Assembly: GCF_026340675.1 (NCBI RefSeq) | Contig: NZ_JAPEOX010000001.1 | Location: forward strand, 3,596,001-3,660,000 | Direction of reading: 5' to 3' | Length of the DNA: 64,000 nucleotides | Source: Streptomyces sp. NBC_01264 | Lineage (GTDB): Bacteria > Actinomycetota > Actinomycetes > Streptomycetales > Streptomycetaceae | Shown: piece by piece, positions 1-7,933 of the stretch | Layout: each line of letters opens with the position of its first letter | Position numbering within the stretch: position 1 is the first letter of the stretch | Made by a program: the position numbers and the translations under genes | Notes under the pieces: model-generated | The model's database searches: none | Seen by the model: the letters and a program-made list of their open reading frames with translations, nothing else | What the model was told of the DNA's origin: nothing

Positions 1-817
1 GGCGGCCCTTGCCCTCCAGGCCGACCCGGGCGAGCAGGTCGGCGGCGCGGGCCCGGGGGTGGGGGTGGGCCTGGGAGGCGGTGCGGCCGTGGCTGTGGCT
101 GTGGCCGCCGGCCAGGCGCATGGGGAGCAGGACGTTCTGCTCGACGGTGAGGGAGGGGAGGAGGTTGAAGGCCTGGAAGACGAAGCCGAGGCGGCTGCGG
201 CGGAGTTCGGTGAGCTGGTTCTCGTCCATGCCGGTGATCTCGGTGCCGCCCAGGCGGACGGAGCCCTCGGTGGGGAGGTCCAGGCCGGCGGCGCACCGGA
301 GGAACGTGGACTTCCCGGAGCCGGAGGGGCCCATCACCGCGGTGAAGCTGCCGTGGGGGAGGGCGAGGTCGATGCCGCGCAGGGCGTGGACCGCGGTGTT
401 GCCGCGGCCGTACTGACGGCGGACCGAGCGGAGCTCGACGGCGGGGGTGGGGGTGGCGTGGGCCGCCGACCCGGGGTGGCCCGGGTTGCCCAGGTGGCCC
501 GGGTTGCCGGGGTGGCCCGGCTGGCCCAGGTGGCCGGGGTGGCCCAGGTGGCCCGGCTGACCCGGGTTGCCGGGGTGGCCCAGGTGGCCCGGCTGGCCCG
601 GGTTGCCGGGGTGGCCCGGGTTGCCGGGGTGGCCCGGGTGGCCCAGGTGGCCCAGGTGGCCCGGGTGGCCGGGGCCCAGGGAGCCCGGCTGGCCCAGGTG
701 GCTCGGGTTGCCGGGGTGGCCCAGGTAGCCCGCGTGGTCTTGCTGGCCTGTGTGGCCCGGCTGGCCGGCCTGCTGGGCGTGCTGCTCGGCCTGTCGCTTG
801 CTGCGCCGGAGCTCCAT
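1..817 (-). CDS. ABC transporter ATP-binding protein with collagen-like N-terminus (3' end outside window)
   Basis: Read from an ATG at 817, preceded by a GGAAGG ribosome site, and running off the left edge, so only about 272 residues are visible. Residues 1-49 are polar and Gln/His-rich. Residues 50-115 are 22 uninterrupted Gly-X-Y triplets where X is His, Asn or Gln and Y is Pro or Leu. The ATPase domain begins near residue 127: Walker [10 protein letters not shown] at 163-171, Q-loop in [14 protein letters not shown], and an E-rich segment in between typical of the MacB/LolD-like family that energises FtsX-type permeases. A second His-rich patch (GGHSHSHG) sits after the Q-loop. The signature motif and Walker B lie outside. 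The ATPase assignment is secure. The substrate and the role of the collagen-like arm are unknown. Confidence 0.9.
   Translation of the reverse strand, partial: MELRRSKRQAEQHAQQAGQPGHTGQQDHAGYLGHPGNPSHLGQPGSLGPGHPGHLGHLGHPGHPGNPGHPGNPGQPGHLGHPGNPGQPGHLGHPGHLGQPGHPGNPGHLGNPGHPGSAAHATPTPAVELRSVRRQYGRGNTAVHALRGIDLALPHGSFTAVMGPSGSGKSTFLRCAAGLDLPTEGSVRLGGTEITGMDENQLTELRRSRLGFVFQAFNLLPSLTVEQNVLLPMRLAGGHSHSHGRTASQAHPHPRARAADLLARVGLEGKGR
473..670 (-). repeat. coding 9-bp tandem array specifying 22 Gly-(His/Asn/Gln)-(Pro/Leu) triplets
   Basis: The 198 bp consist of 22 consecutive 9-bp units, each GGC/GGT + CAC/AAC/CAG + CCG/CCC/CTG on the minus strand. The array codes for residues 50-115 of the ABC ATPase. 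A single phase slip (Gly-Pro) separates it from about seven less regular triplets nearer the N-terminus. Near-identical units suggest expansion by slippage, so length probably varies between strains. Confidence 0.9.
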
Positions 818-1011
818 GGTGTGCCGCCTTCCGTGCCGGTCGAGCACCTGGTGGTGATCGTGTCTCCGACGCTACGGAGGGTGGGGTGGTCGTGACCATG
901 ACGGGAGCGGGTGGACCCGTGGTGGGGGTAACCCGACCATCGGCCCGGGGGATCGGGCGGGTCCGAACCGGAGGCCCGGCGATGCGCGGCCCGGCCACGG
1001 CTGCGGGTGTG

Positions 1012-1245
1012 CCGCTGCGCGGGGCGGAGTCCCCTACCCGCCCTTCCATCGTTCCCCGAGCTCTGCCCGGACCCCGGTCCTCAAACGCCGGACGGGCTGA
1101 AAAGCGGGGCCCCGGGCTGCACCCGAACCCCCTGGGGCTCCGCCCCCGGGAACGGCGCCGCACCCGGCAGGGGTCCGGGCGGAGCCCGGGGAACGGGCGA
1201 AGGGTGGGTACGGGACCTCGCCCCGCAGGGCCGACCCAGCCGCAC
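1012..1245. repeat. dispersed GC-rich intergenic inverted repeat, copy 1
   Basis: Left arm starts GTCCCCTACCCGCCC at 1029. Right arm ends in the near-complement, GGGTGGGTACGGGAC, at 1215. Between them sit the core CCTCAAACGCCGG (about 1079-1091) and a CCGGGCTCCGCCC-type segment. The same elements recur at 16745-16846 and 39502-39738. The element lies 3' of the phosphatase gene (minus strand) and could fold as a long stem-loop, possibly a terminator or processing signal. Confidence 0.75.
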
Positions 1246-1316
1246 CCGCCCACCCGCCCCGCGCCGGGACGGCAGTGGCCGCAGCGCCGACCGACCCGCC
1301 ACCGCCGGACGGAGTC

Positions 1317-1428
1317 CGGCGCAGCGCCACGAAGCCCGCGCAGCGGTGCGAGCGGCGCGTCAAGAAGGTGCCCGGCGCAGCGAGGCGAAGCCCGCGCAGC
1401 GGTGCGAGCGGCGCGTCAAGAAGGCGTG
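1317..1428. repeat. two-copy tandem repeat, 56-bp period
   Basis: A 38-base block beginning GAAGCCCGCGCAGCGG is perfectly repeated at 1331-1368 and 1387-1424. The flanking CCGGCGCAGCG is also repeated, giving a 56-bp period. It ends 8 bp before the phosphatase stop codon, in its 3' flank. Confidence 0.8.
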
Positions 1429-1431
1429 CGG

Positions 1432-2577
1432 CTAGTGGGGGGCTCGGCGGATCAGGAGGAGGGCTCTGTCGTCGTTGACGTCCTTGGCGACCTTTTCGAT
1501 CAGGTGCCAGGTCGCGCCCTCCCAGCCCGCGCCGACGTAGCGGTCGGCCTCGCCCGTGAGGCGGTCGATGCCCTCGCTGATGTCGCGGTCGGCCGTTTCG
1601 ACCAGGCCGTCGGTGAAGAGCATCAGGACGTCGCCGGGGCGGAGGTTGCCGCGGGCGGGGATGAAGTCGGCACCGTCGTAGACGCCGAGGAGCGGGCCCT
1701 CGCCGGTCTTCTCCTGCCAGCGGCCGGTGCCCGCGGAGAGCTGGAGGGCGGGCAGGTGGCCGGCGGAGAGGAGTTCGTAGTCGCCGGTCTCTAGGTCCAG
1801 GACGAGGTGGATGGAGGTGGCGAAGCCCTCGTCCCAGTCCTGGCGGAGCAGGTAGCCGTTGGCGGCCGGGAGGAAGTCCTGGGGCGGGAGGGCGCCCAGG
1901 AGGCCGCCGAAGGCGCCGGAGAGGAGGAGGGCGCGGGAGCCCGCTTCCATGCCCTTGCCCGAGACGTCGGTGAGGACGATCTCCAGGGTGCGGCCGCCGT
2001 TGGTGCGGGCGGCGACGACGAAGTCACCGGAGAAGGACTGGCCGCCCGCCGGGCGCAGGGCCATCTCCCGGTGCCAGCCGCGCGGCAGGGAGGGCAGTTT
2101 GCTCTGGACCCGGATGCGTTCGCGCAGGTCGAAGAGCATGGTGCCGCCGCGCCGCCAGGGCACGCCCACGCGGCTGCGGAACTGGGCGATGACCAGGCCG
2201 AAGAACCCGCAGGCCGCGACGACGAGGACGGTGCCGGGGGTGACCCGCGCCGGGCCCTGGGTGTAGGGGCCGAGGACGAGGGCCTCGACGATGAGCGCCG
2301 CCGCGGAGGCCGCGTACAGGGCGAGGAGGCTGGCGGGGCGCAGGAGCAGGCCGCCGGCCACGATCGGCAGGACGAGGGCGGCCGGCGAGAACCAGACGGG
2401 CAGCATCAGCGTGCCGCAGGCGATGGCCGGGATGGTCAGGAGGAGGCCGCCGAAGGCCAGCCAGTCGGAGGCGTCGCCGCGGAAGTAGTCGACGGCGGAT
2501 TTGCGCAGCGCCGTGCGCGCCCGGTGCCACATCATGCGGGACCGGGCCAGGAGGGACTCCACGTGTGCTCCGGCCAT
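1432..2577 (-). CDS. membrane-anchored PP2C/SpoIIE-family serine phosphatase
   Basis: 381 aa from ATG at 2577. Four hydrophobic segments lie at about residues 40-62, 66-80, 83-103 and 114-133. A SpoIIE-type PP2C domain (PF07228 family) fills the rest: SGDF at 183-186, DVSGKG at 204-209, then SAGHLPAL and LFTDGLVE in the C-terminal third. These Asp residues form the metal centre in the family. There is no PAS, GAF or HATPase domain, so it is a membrane-tethered phosphatase rather than a multi-sensor one. Streptomyces relatives usually dephosphorylate anti-sigma-factor antagonists; the partner is not encoded nearby. It is divergent from the acetyltransferase at 2694. Confidence 0.9.
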   Translation of the reverse strand: MAGAHVESLLARSRMMWHRARTALRKSAVDYFRGDASDWLAFGGLLLTIPAIACGTLMLPVWFSPAALVLPIVAGGLLLRPASLLALYAASAAALIVEALVLGPYTQGPARVTPGTVLVVAACGFFGLVIAQFRSRVGVPWRRGGTMLFDLRERIRVQSKLPSLPRGWHREMALRPAGGQSFSGDFVVAARTNGGRTLEIVLTDVSGKGMEAGSRALLLSGAFGGLLGALPPQDFLPAANGYLLRQDWDEGFATSIHLVLDLETGDYELLSAGHLPALQLSAGTGRWQEKTGEGPLLGVYDGADFIPARGNLRPGDVLMLFTDGLVETADRDISEGIDRLTGEADRYVGAGWEGATWHLIEKVAKDVNDDRALLLIRRAPH

Positions 2578-2693
2578 TGCTTCGGGACCCTATCCATCCT
2601 GGCTGTGCGCGCGCAGGGGTACCCCCTGAGATGGGTCCATCGGCGACCGAAAAGAGATCGACCGGGACGGATTGCCCTGATAGGGATGGCCGT

Positions 2694-3929
2694 ATGCCTC
2701 TTGAGACGCGCGTATTGCAGCCGGATGAGTGGGATGTCTGGTACGACCAGCTGGAACTGGCGTTCGGTGGGGTGCCCGAATCCCCCGAGGAGCGGGAGCT
2801 CTACCGGTCGCTGACGGAGACCGAGCGTTCCCTCGGCGTCTGGGACGGCGGGACCTGTGTCGCCACGGCGGGGGCCTTCTCCTTCCGGCTCTCCGTGCCG
2901 GGCGGGTCGCTCGTCCCGGCCGCCGGGGTCACGATGGTGGGCGTCTCCCCCACCCACCGCAGGCAGGGCGTGCTCACCTCCCTGATGCGGCGCCAATTGG
3001 ACGACGTCCGGGCGGGTGGCGAACCGATCGCCGTGCTGACGGCGTCGGATCCGGCCATCTACGGGCGCTTCGGCTACGGCACCGCCGCGTACTCGATGTC
3101 CGTGGAGATCGACAAGACCCGCGTACGGCTCTCCGTGCCGCCGGGCACCGACGGCGTACGGCTGCGGCTGGTCGATCCGCGCAAGGCCCTGGCCGACTGC
3201 GAGCGAGTCTACGCGGCGCTGGTCGCGGGCCGTCCCGGGATGCCGGCCCGGCAGCCGGGCTGGGAGTTGCAGGCGCTGCTCGACCCGGAGGCGATGAGGA
3301 ACGGCGGGTCACCGCTGAAGTGCGTGGTCGCGGAACGGGCGGACGGCGAGGTGGTCGGGTACGCCCGCTACCGGGTCAAGCCCGAGTGGGACCTGACCGG
3401 TTCGGACGGCCGGGTGGACGTGGCGGACCTCGACGCGCTCGATCCGGCGGCCTACGCGGCGCTGTGGCGTTACGTGTGCTCCATCGACCTGACCTGGACC
3501 GTACGGGCCGTCAAGCGGCCGTCGGACGATGCGCTGCTGCACCTGGTCACCGATGTCCGGCGGACGCAGGTGCGACTGCGCGACTCCCTGCACCTACGGC
3601 TCGTGGACCTGCCGGCGGCGCTGACCGCGCGGGCCTACGGGGCTCCGCTGGACGTGGTGCTGGAGGTGGAGGACGCGTTCTGTCCGTGGAACGCGGGTCG
3701 CTGGCGGCTGGCCGCCGGCGCGGACGGGGCCGCGGTCTGTACCCGGACGGAGGACCCGGCCGACTTGGAGCTGTCGGTACGGGAGCTGGGCGCGGCCTAT
3801 CTGGGCGGGGTCACCCTGCACTCGCTGGCCGGGGCGGGCCTGGTGCGCGAGCTGCGCGCGGGAGCCCTGGCCTCCGCCTCGCGCGCCTTCGCGGGCGACG
3901 TGGCCCCCTGGCTGCCGCACGGCTTCTAG
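2694..3929 (+). CDS. GNAT family acetyltransferase, Eis-like
   Basis: 411 aa. I chose the ATG at 2694, with AGGGA upstream, because an earlier in-frame start at 2565 would overlap the divergent phosphatase gene. The N-terminal GNAT fold has the acetyl-CoA loop RRQGVLTSLM at about 89-98 and the IYGRFGYG motif at 122-129 found in Eis proteins. A second GNAT-like domain and a C-terminal sterol-carrier-like domain follow. The protein ends in HGF; in mycobacterial Eis the C-terminal Phe carboxylate acts as catalytic base, so this ending fits an active enzyme. Substrate is not predictable: Eis relatives acetylate aminoglycosides, polyamines or lysines. Confidence 0.88.
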   Translation: MPLETRVLQPDEWDVWYDQLELAFGGVPESPEERELYRSLTETERSLGVWDGGTCVATAGAFSFRLSVPGGSLVPAAGVTMVGVSPTHRRQGVLTSLMRRQLDDVRAGGEPIAVLTASDPAIYGRFGYGTAAYSMSVEIDKTRVRLSVPPGTDGVRLRLVDPRKALADCERVYAALVAGRPGMPARQPGWELQALLDPEAMRNGGSPLKCVVAERADGEVVGYARYRVKPEWDLTGSDGRVDVADLDALDPAAYAALWRYVCSIDLTWTVRAVKRPSDDALLHLVTDVRRTQVRLRDSLHLRLVDLPAALTARAYGAPLDVVLEVEDAFCPWNAGRWRLAAGADGAAVCTRTEDPADLELSVRELGAAYLGGVTLHSLAGAGLVRELRAGALASASRAFAGDVAPWLPHGF

Positions 3930-3946
3930 CCGGGGCGCCGGCCGGC

Positions 3947-4753
3947 CTAGCGGCTCTGGCACCCCGGGCACCAGAAGAGGTTGCGGGCGGCGAGACCGGC
4001 GGTGCGGATCTCGCCCCCGCAGATGTGGCAGGGCATGTTGGCCCTGCGGTACACGTACACCTCGCCGCCGTGGTCGTCCACCCTCGGCGGGCGGCCCATG
4101 GCCTCGGGCAGGTGCTCGTCGCGCACGGTGTCGATGCGGTTGTTGCGCACGCCCTCGCGCATGAGCAGGACGAGGTCCGCCCAGATCGCGTCCCATTCGC
4201 GGCGGGTCAGGTCCTTGCCCGCGCGGTAGGGGTCGATGCCGTGCCGGAAGAGCACCTCGGCGCGGTAGACGTTGCCGACGCCCGAGACGACCTTCTGGTC
4301 CATGAGCAGGGCGGCCACGGTGGTGCGGGAGCGGGAGATCCGGTGCCAGGCGCGGTCGGGGTCGTCAGTGGGCCGCAGCGGGTCCGGGCCGAGCCGGTCG
4401 TGTATCGCCTTCTTCTCGCCCTCGCCGATGAGCGCGCACGCGGTGGGGCCGCGCAGGTCGGCGTAGTGGTCCTCGTTCAGCAGCCGGAGCCGGACGGTCT
4501 CCGCGGCGGGCGGGGCCGGGGCGGGGCCGAAGCCGAGCTTGCCGAAGAGGCCGAGGTGGATGTGGATCCACGCGTCGCCGAGCTCGAGGAACAGGTGCTT
4601 GCCGTGCGCCTCGGCGGATTCCATCTCGCGGCCGTCGAGCAGGGCCGCGCTCTCGGCGAACCGGCCCTGCGGGCTGCTCACCCGGACCGGCCGGCCTGCG
4701 AAGCGCTCGGTGTGGTCCTGGGCGAGGCGGTGGATCGTATGCCCCTCGGGCAC
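3947..4753 (-). CDS. Fpg/Nei family DNA glycosylase
   Basis: 268 aa from GTG at 4753, preceded by GAGGAG. Longer frames upstream lack support, because the family needs Pro2 and Glu3 exposed after Met removal (here MPEGHTIHRL). It excises oxidised bases and cleaves the abasic site by beta/delta elimination. Visible features are Pro2/Glu3, the conserved Lys in AHGKHLFLE, a helix-two-turn-helix region ending GVGNVYRAEVLF, and a C-terminal zinc finger with Cys 242, 245, 262 and 265. The MPEGHT start is nearer to Nei (endonuclease VIII) than to MutM. It lies 80 bp downstream of rpiB, beyond a strong terminator, so it is probably transcribed separately. Confidence 0.92.
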   Translation of the reverse strand: MPEGHTIHRLAQDHTERFAGRPVRVSSPQGRFAESAALLDGREMESAEAHGKHLFLELGDAWIHIHLGLFGKLGFGPAPAPPAAETVRLRLLNEDHYADLRGPTACALIGEGEKKAIHDRLGPDPLRPTDDPDRAWHRISRSRTTVAALLMDQKVVSGVGNVYRAEVLFRHGIDPYRAGKDLTRREWDAIWADLVLLMREGVRNNRIDTVRDEHLPEAMGRPPRVDDHGGEVYVYRRANMPCHICGGEIRTAGLAARNLFWCPGCQSR

Positions 4754-4781
4754 GGCGGTACTCCTCGGAGAAGCGGGCAGG

Positions 4782-4825
4782 AAAAGAAAAACCGGCCGCG
4801 CCGCCCCGGAGGGCGGCGCGGCCGG
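4782..4825 (-). terminator. intrinsic terminator of rpiB
   Basis: On the minus strand a perfect 15-bp stem (4792-4806 with 4811-4825, four-base loop) is followed by TTTTTCTTTT at 4791-4782. It lies 8 bases after the rpiB stop. This is a textbook rho-independent terminator, unusual in having a real U-tract in such GC-rich DNA. Confidence 0.92.
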
Positions 4826-4833
4826 AAGCGGGA

Positions 4834-5319
4834 TCAGCCCTGCGGGTGGTGCGCCGGGATCGGGGGGAGCTCGCCGGTGGCCTCGTAGGCGGAGAGCATG
4901 TCGATCCGCCGGGTGTGGCGCTCCTCGTCGGAGTACGGCGTCTTCAGGAACGCGTCGATGAAGCTGACGACCTCGTCCTGGGTGTGCATGCGGCCGCCGA
5001 CGGAGATGACGTTGGCGTTGTTGTGCTCGCGGCCGAGCTCGGCGGTCTGGACGCTCCACGCGAGGATGGCGCGGATGCCCTTGACCTTGTTCGCGGCGAT
5101 CTGCTCGCCGTTGCCGGAGCCGCCGATCACGATGCCGAGGGAGCCGACGTCCGCGGCGGTCTTCTCCGCGGCGCGGAGGCAGAACGGCGGGTAGTCGTCC
5201 ACCGCGTCGTAGATGTGGGGCCCGCAGTCGACGGGCTCGTGGCCGTTGTTCTTGAGCCAGTCCACCAGGTGGTTCTTGAGCTCAAAGCCGGCATGGTCGG
5301 ATCCGAGGTACACGCGCAT
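4834..5319 (-). CDS. rpiB: ribose-5-phosphate isomerase B
   Basis: 161 aa from ATG at 5319. It interconverts ribose-5-phosphate and ribulose-5-phosphate in the pentose phosphate pathway. The RpiB/LacAB signature is clear: GSDHAGFELK at the N-terminus, VIGGSGNGEQIAANKVKGIRA in the centre and REHNNANVISVGGR in the second half. Length is usual for actinobacterial RpiB. It appears monocistronic, since a strong terminator follows and the upstream 220 bp form a divergent promoter region shared with the permease at 5540. Confidence 0.95.
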   Translation of the reverse strand: MRVYLGSDHAGFELKNHLVDWLKNNGHEPVDCGPHIYDAVDDYPPFCLRAAEKTAADVGSLGIVIGGSGNGEQIAANKVKGIRAILAWSVQTAELGREHNNANVISVGGRMHTQDEVVSFIDAFLKTPYSDEERHTRRIDMLSAYEATGELPPIPAHHPQG

Positions 5320-5422
5320 GGTCCGAGTGTGGCACGAGCCGGGCCGAGGACCCGCCGCGGGGTGTCGCGTAAGTCACTTCTAAAGCTCAAGTAAACCCAA
5401 AGAACGCAGATGGGACACCACG

Positions 5423-5434
5423 GGACCTAGGTCC
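5423..5434. promoter_or_regulatory. 12-bp perfect palindrome upstream of the first permease
   Basis: GGACCTAGGTCC lies 106 bp before the permease start and 104 bp before the rpiB start, in the divergent spacer. It is a possible operator; no regulator is assigned. Confidence 0.35.
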
Positions 5435-5539
5435 TGGACGTTCGTCCCGGCGCAACGATCCGGATTGGGGTCTTCCGCCCTGCGTTCATCTCGGGTTTGA
5501 ATGCCGGGGCTCGCCACCCGAGAACCTAAGGATCCGTTC

Positions 5540-6979
5540 ATGAGCTCCACGACGACCCTTCAGAAGGAAGGCTCCCCCACCGGCGATCCCGGTGAAGGCC
5601 AGCCCTCCGACGGCCTGAAGGCCGGTCTCAAGAACCGCCACCTGTCCATGATCGCCATCGGTGGTGTCATCGGCGCCGGACTCTTCGTCGGCTCCGGCGG
5701 CGGTATCGCCAAGACCGGCCCCGCCATCCTGATCTCCTACGCGCTGGTCGGCGCCATGGTCGTCTTCGTGATGCGGATGCTGGGCGAGATGGCCGCCGCC
5801 AGCCCGAACTCCGGCTCCTTCTCGGCGTACGCCGACCGGGCCCTGGGCCGCTGGGCCGGTTTCTCCATCGGCTGGCTGTACTGGTTCTTCTGGGTCGTCG
5901 TCCTGGCCGTGGAGGCCACCGCCGGCGCCGTCATCCTCGAAGGCTGGGTCCCGGCCGTCCCGCAGTGGGCCTGGGCGCTGATCGTGATGGCCGTGCTGAC
6001 GGTCACCAACCTCGGCTCGGTCGCCTCGTACGGCGAGTTCGAGTTCTGGTTCGCCGGCATCAAGGTGGTCGCCATCGGCGGCTTCGTGATCATCGGCCTG
6101 CTGGCCGTCTTCGGCGTGCTGCCCGGCTCGGACAACCCCGGCGCCGGCTTCGCCCACCTCACCGACACGGGCGGCTTCATGCCGAACGGCTGGGGCTCGG
6201 TCCTCACCGGTGTGCTGATGGTCGTCTTCTCCTTCATGGGCAGCGAGATCGTCACCCTGGCCGCAGGCGAGTCCGAGGACCCGCGGCGCGCGGTCACCAA
6301 GGCCACCAACTCGGTGATCTGGCGCATCGGCGTCTTCTACCTGGGCTCGATCTTCATCGTGCTGACCCTGCTGCCGTGGAACGACAAGTCGATCGTCGAC
6401 AAGGGCTCGTACGTCGCCGCCCTGGACTCGATCGGCATCGCGCACGCCGGCCAGATCATGAACGTGATCGTCCTGACGGCGGTGCTGTCCTGCCTGAACT
6501 CCGGCCTGTACACCGCTTCCCGCATGGCCTTCTCGCTGGGTGAGCGCGGCGATGCCCCGAAGGCCTTCGCCAAGGTCAACAAGAGGGGCGTGCCGGTGGC
6601 CGCGATCCTCGGGTCGGTCGTCTTCGGCTTCGTCGCCGTCTACTTCAACTACGCCTTCAAGGACACGGTCTTCAGCTTCCTGCTGAACGCCTCGGGTGCG
6701 ATCGCGCTGTTCGTGTGGCTGGTGATCTGCCTGACCCAGCTGCGGATGCGCGGGATCCTCATGCGCGAGGCCCCGGAGAAGGTGACGGTGAAGATGTGGT
6801 TCTTCCCGTACCTGACCTGGGCCACCGCCGCGATGATCACCTTCGTCCTCGGCTACATGGTCTACGACAAGGACAACCGCGAGACCGTCCTGCTGTCGCT
6901 GCTGGTCGCGGCCGTGGTGATCGCGATCGGCGTGGCACGGCAGCTGCGCCGCAAGGCCGCCCTGAAGGCCTCCGCGTAA
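5540..6979 (+). CDS. amino-acid permease, APC superfamily (GabP/AroP type)
   Basis: 479 aa. The ATG at 5540 follows AAGGA; an ATG 39 bp upstream lacks a site. About 12 membrane segments. The APC hallmark GGVIGAGLFVGSG is in the first helix at about 41-53, and SYGEFEFWFAGIK and HAGQIMNVIV are family-typical. It likely imports an amino acid by proton symport; GabP/AnsP/ProY-type relatives take GABA, asparagine or proline, and I cannot separate these. It is closely paralogous to the permeases at 7934 and 10357, which share LTLLPWN and the EFEFWFA block. Confidence 0.9.
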   Translation: MSSTTTLQKEGSPTGDPGEGQPSDGLKAGLKNRHLSMIAIGGVIGAGLFVGSGGGIAKTGPAILISYALVGAMVVFVMRMLGEMAAASPNSGSFSAYADRALGRWAGFSIGWLYWFFWVVVLAVEATAGAVILEGWVPAVPQWAWALIVMAVLTVTNLGSVASYGEFEFWFAGIKVVAIGGFVIIGLLAVFGVLPGSDNPGAGFAHLTDTGGFMPNGWGSVLTGVLMVVFSFMGSEIVTLAAGESEDPRRAVTKATNSVIWRIGVFYLGSIFIVLTLLPWNDKSIVDKGSYVAALDSIGIAHAGQIMNVIVLTAVLSCLNSGLYTASRMAFSLGERGDAPKAFAKVNKRGVPVAAILGSVVFGFVAVYFNYAFKDTVFSFLLNASGAIALFVWLVICLTQLRMRGILMREAPEKVTVKMWFFPYLTWATAAMITFVLGYMVYDKDNRETVLLSLLVAAVVIAIGVARQLRRKAALKASA

Positions 6980-6993
6980 CCGCTCCGGACATG

Positions 6994-7034
6994 ACGGCAG
7001 CCCCGGACCGCACTGCGCGGTCCGGGGCTGCCGT
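6994..7034. terminator. bidirectional hairpin between permease and bioY
   Basis: An 18-bp perfect stem (6994-7011 with 7017-7034, five-base loop) sits between two converging genes. No U-tract; strong GC hairpins of this kind are usual terminators in Streptomyces. Confidence 0.85.
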
Positions 7035-7067
7035 GTGAAGCGTGTGAAACGCAGGGCGTACGAGCGC

Positions 7068-7649
7068 TCACGCGCGGCCGAGCAGCTTCCAGGCGGCCGG
7101 CAGCAGGCCCATCGCCAGCGCGGCCTTGAGCGCGTCGCCGATCAGGAAGGGCGTCAGCCCGCCCGCGACGGCCGCGCCGAAGGACATCCCGGTGGACAGC
7201 GCGAGGTAGGGGACGCCGACGGCGTAGACGACCGCCGAGCCCAGCACCATCGCGCCCGCGGTACGCAGCACCGAGCGGTCGGCGCCGCGCCGCGCGAGGG
7301 CGCCGACGAGGGTGGAGGCCAGCAGCATGCCGAGGACGTACCCGAAGGTCGCGCCGCCCGCGCCGGAGGCGCCGCCCGCGAACCACGGCACGCCGGCCAT
7401 GCCGACCAGGGTGTAGAGGGCCAGCGAGAGGAAGCCGCGGCCGGCGCCCAGCGCGGTGCCCACGAGCAGCGCGGCGAAGGTCTGCCCGGTGATCGGGGCG
7501 GCCAGGCCGTCGACGTGCACGGAGATCTGAGCGGCCAGGCCGGTGAGCGCGGCTCCGCCGGCCACGAGCGCGATGTCGCGGACGCGGCTCGCGGGCAGCA
7601 GGTCGGCGAGGACGGCGCCGGGCCGGAAGGAGACGGAAGCAGTGCTCAT
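7068..7649 (-). CDS. bioY: biotin transporter BioY (S component)
   Basis: 193 aa, about six membrane helices. BioY binds biotin in the membrane and works alone or with an ECF energising module. The family pattern is visible: PITGQTFAALLVGTALGAGRGFLSLALYTLVGMAGVP in the middle (about 52-88) and the C-terminal GLTPFLIGDALKA. No ecfA/ecfT gene is adjacent, so it either works alone or shares an energising module encoded elsewhere. It converges with the permease at 5540 and is divergent from that at 7934. No biotin operator was recognised upstream. Confidence 0.93.
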   Translation of the reverse strand: MSTASVSFRPGAVLADLLPASRVRDIALVAGGAALTGLAAQISVHVDGLAAPITGQTFAALLVGTALGAGRGFLSLALYTLVGMAGVPWFAGGASGAGGATFGYVLGMLLASTLVGALARRGADRSVLRTAGAMVLGSAVVYAVGVPYLALSTGMSFGAAVAGGLTPFLIGDALKAALAMGLLPAAWKLLGRA

Positions 7650-7851
7650 CGGGGACTCCGCAGGAGGTGGGGGCGGCAGGGACGATCACCGACGTTAGTC
7701 CCGGGTCCGGGGTCCCATCAGGGTGGCCCGGGACAAAGCCGTACTCCCCGGTTTGGTGGGGAGTGCACAAAGGCCCCGCTCAACGCCCGAGTTGGAGTGA
7801 TCCGCATCACGGGCGATGACTGCTGACACGTCCGTTTTGCGCGGATGGGCG

Positions 7852-7863
7852 CTCTCCGGAGAG
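7852..7863. promoter_or_regulatory. 12-bp perfect palindrome upstream of the second permease
   Basis: CTCTCCGGAGAG lies 70 bp before the ATG at 7934, immediately 5' of a TAGGGT that could be a -10 element (7868-7873). If so, a bound protein would cover the promoter. No regulator is assigned. Confidence 0.35.
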
Positions 7864-7933
7864 ACTGTAGGGTCCCTCCAACTGTCGCGGAGCCCCCACC
7901 GCCGCCAGGCCTTAGAGAGTACGAGCACCCCTC

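Larger units (their letters stand above)
818..1431. other. non-coding stretch between the ABC ATPase and the SpoIIE-type phosphatase
   Basis: No credible gene is seen in these 614 bp. Open frames here have no ribosome site and consist of Arg/Pro/Gly-rich composition only. About 818-900 is the upstream region of the ABC gene. 1012-1245 holds a dispersed inverted repeat. 1317-1428 holds a short tandem duplication lying just downstream of the phosphatase stop. Confidence 0.7.

Noticed and set aside
59..895. A long + strand frame with [13 protein letters not shown] repeats
   Set aside because: It is the reverse reading of the Gly-X-Y array of the ABC ATPase on the minus strand, which has Walker A and a ribosome site; repetition alone made it open.
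1317..1428. Tandem repeat as attachment site or integration scar
   Set aside because: No integrase or tRNA nearby and the duplication is local, so simple slippage or duplication is enough.
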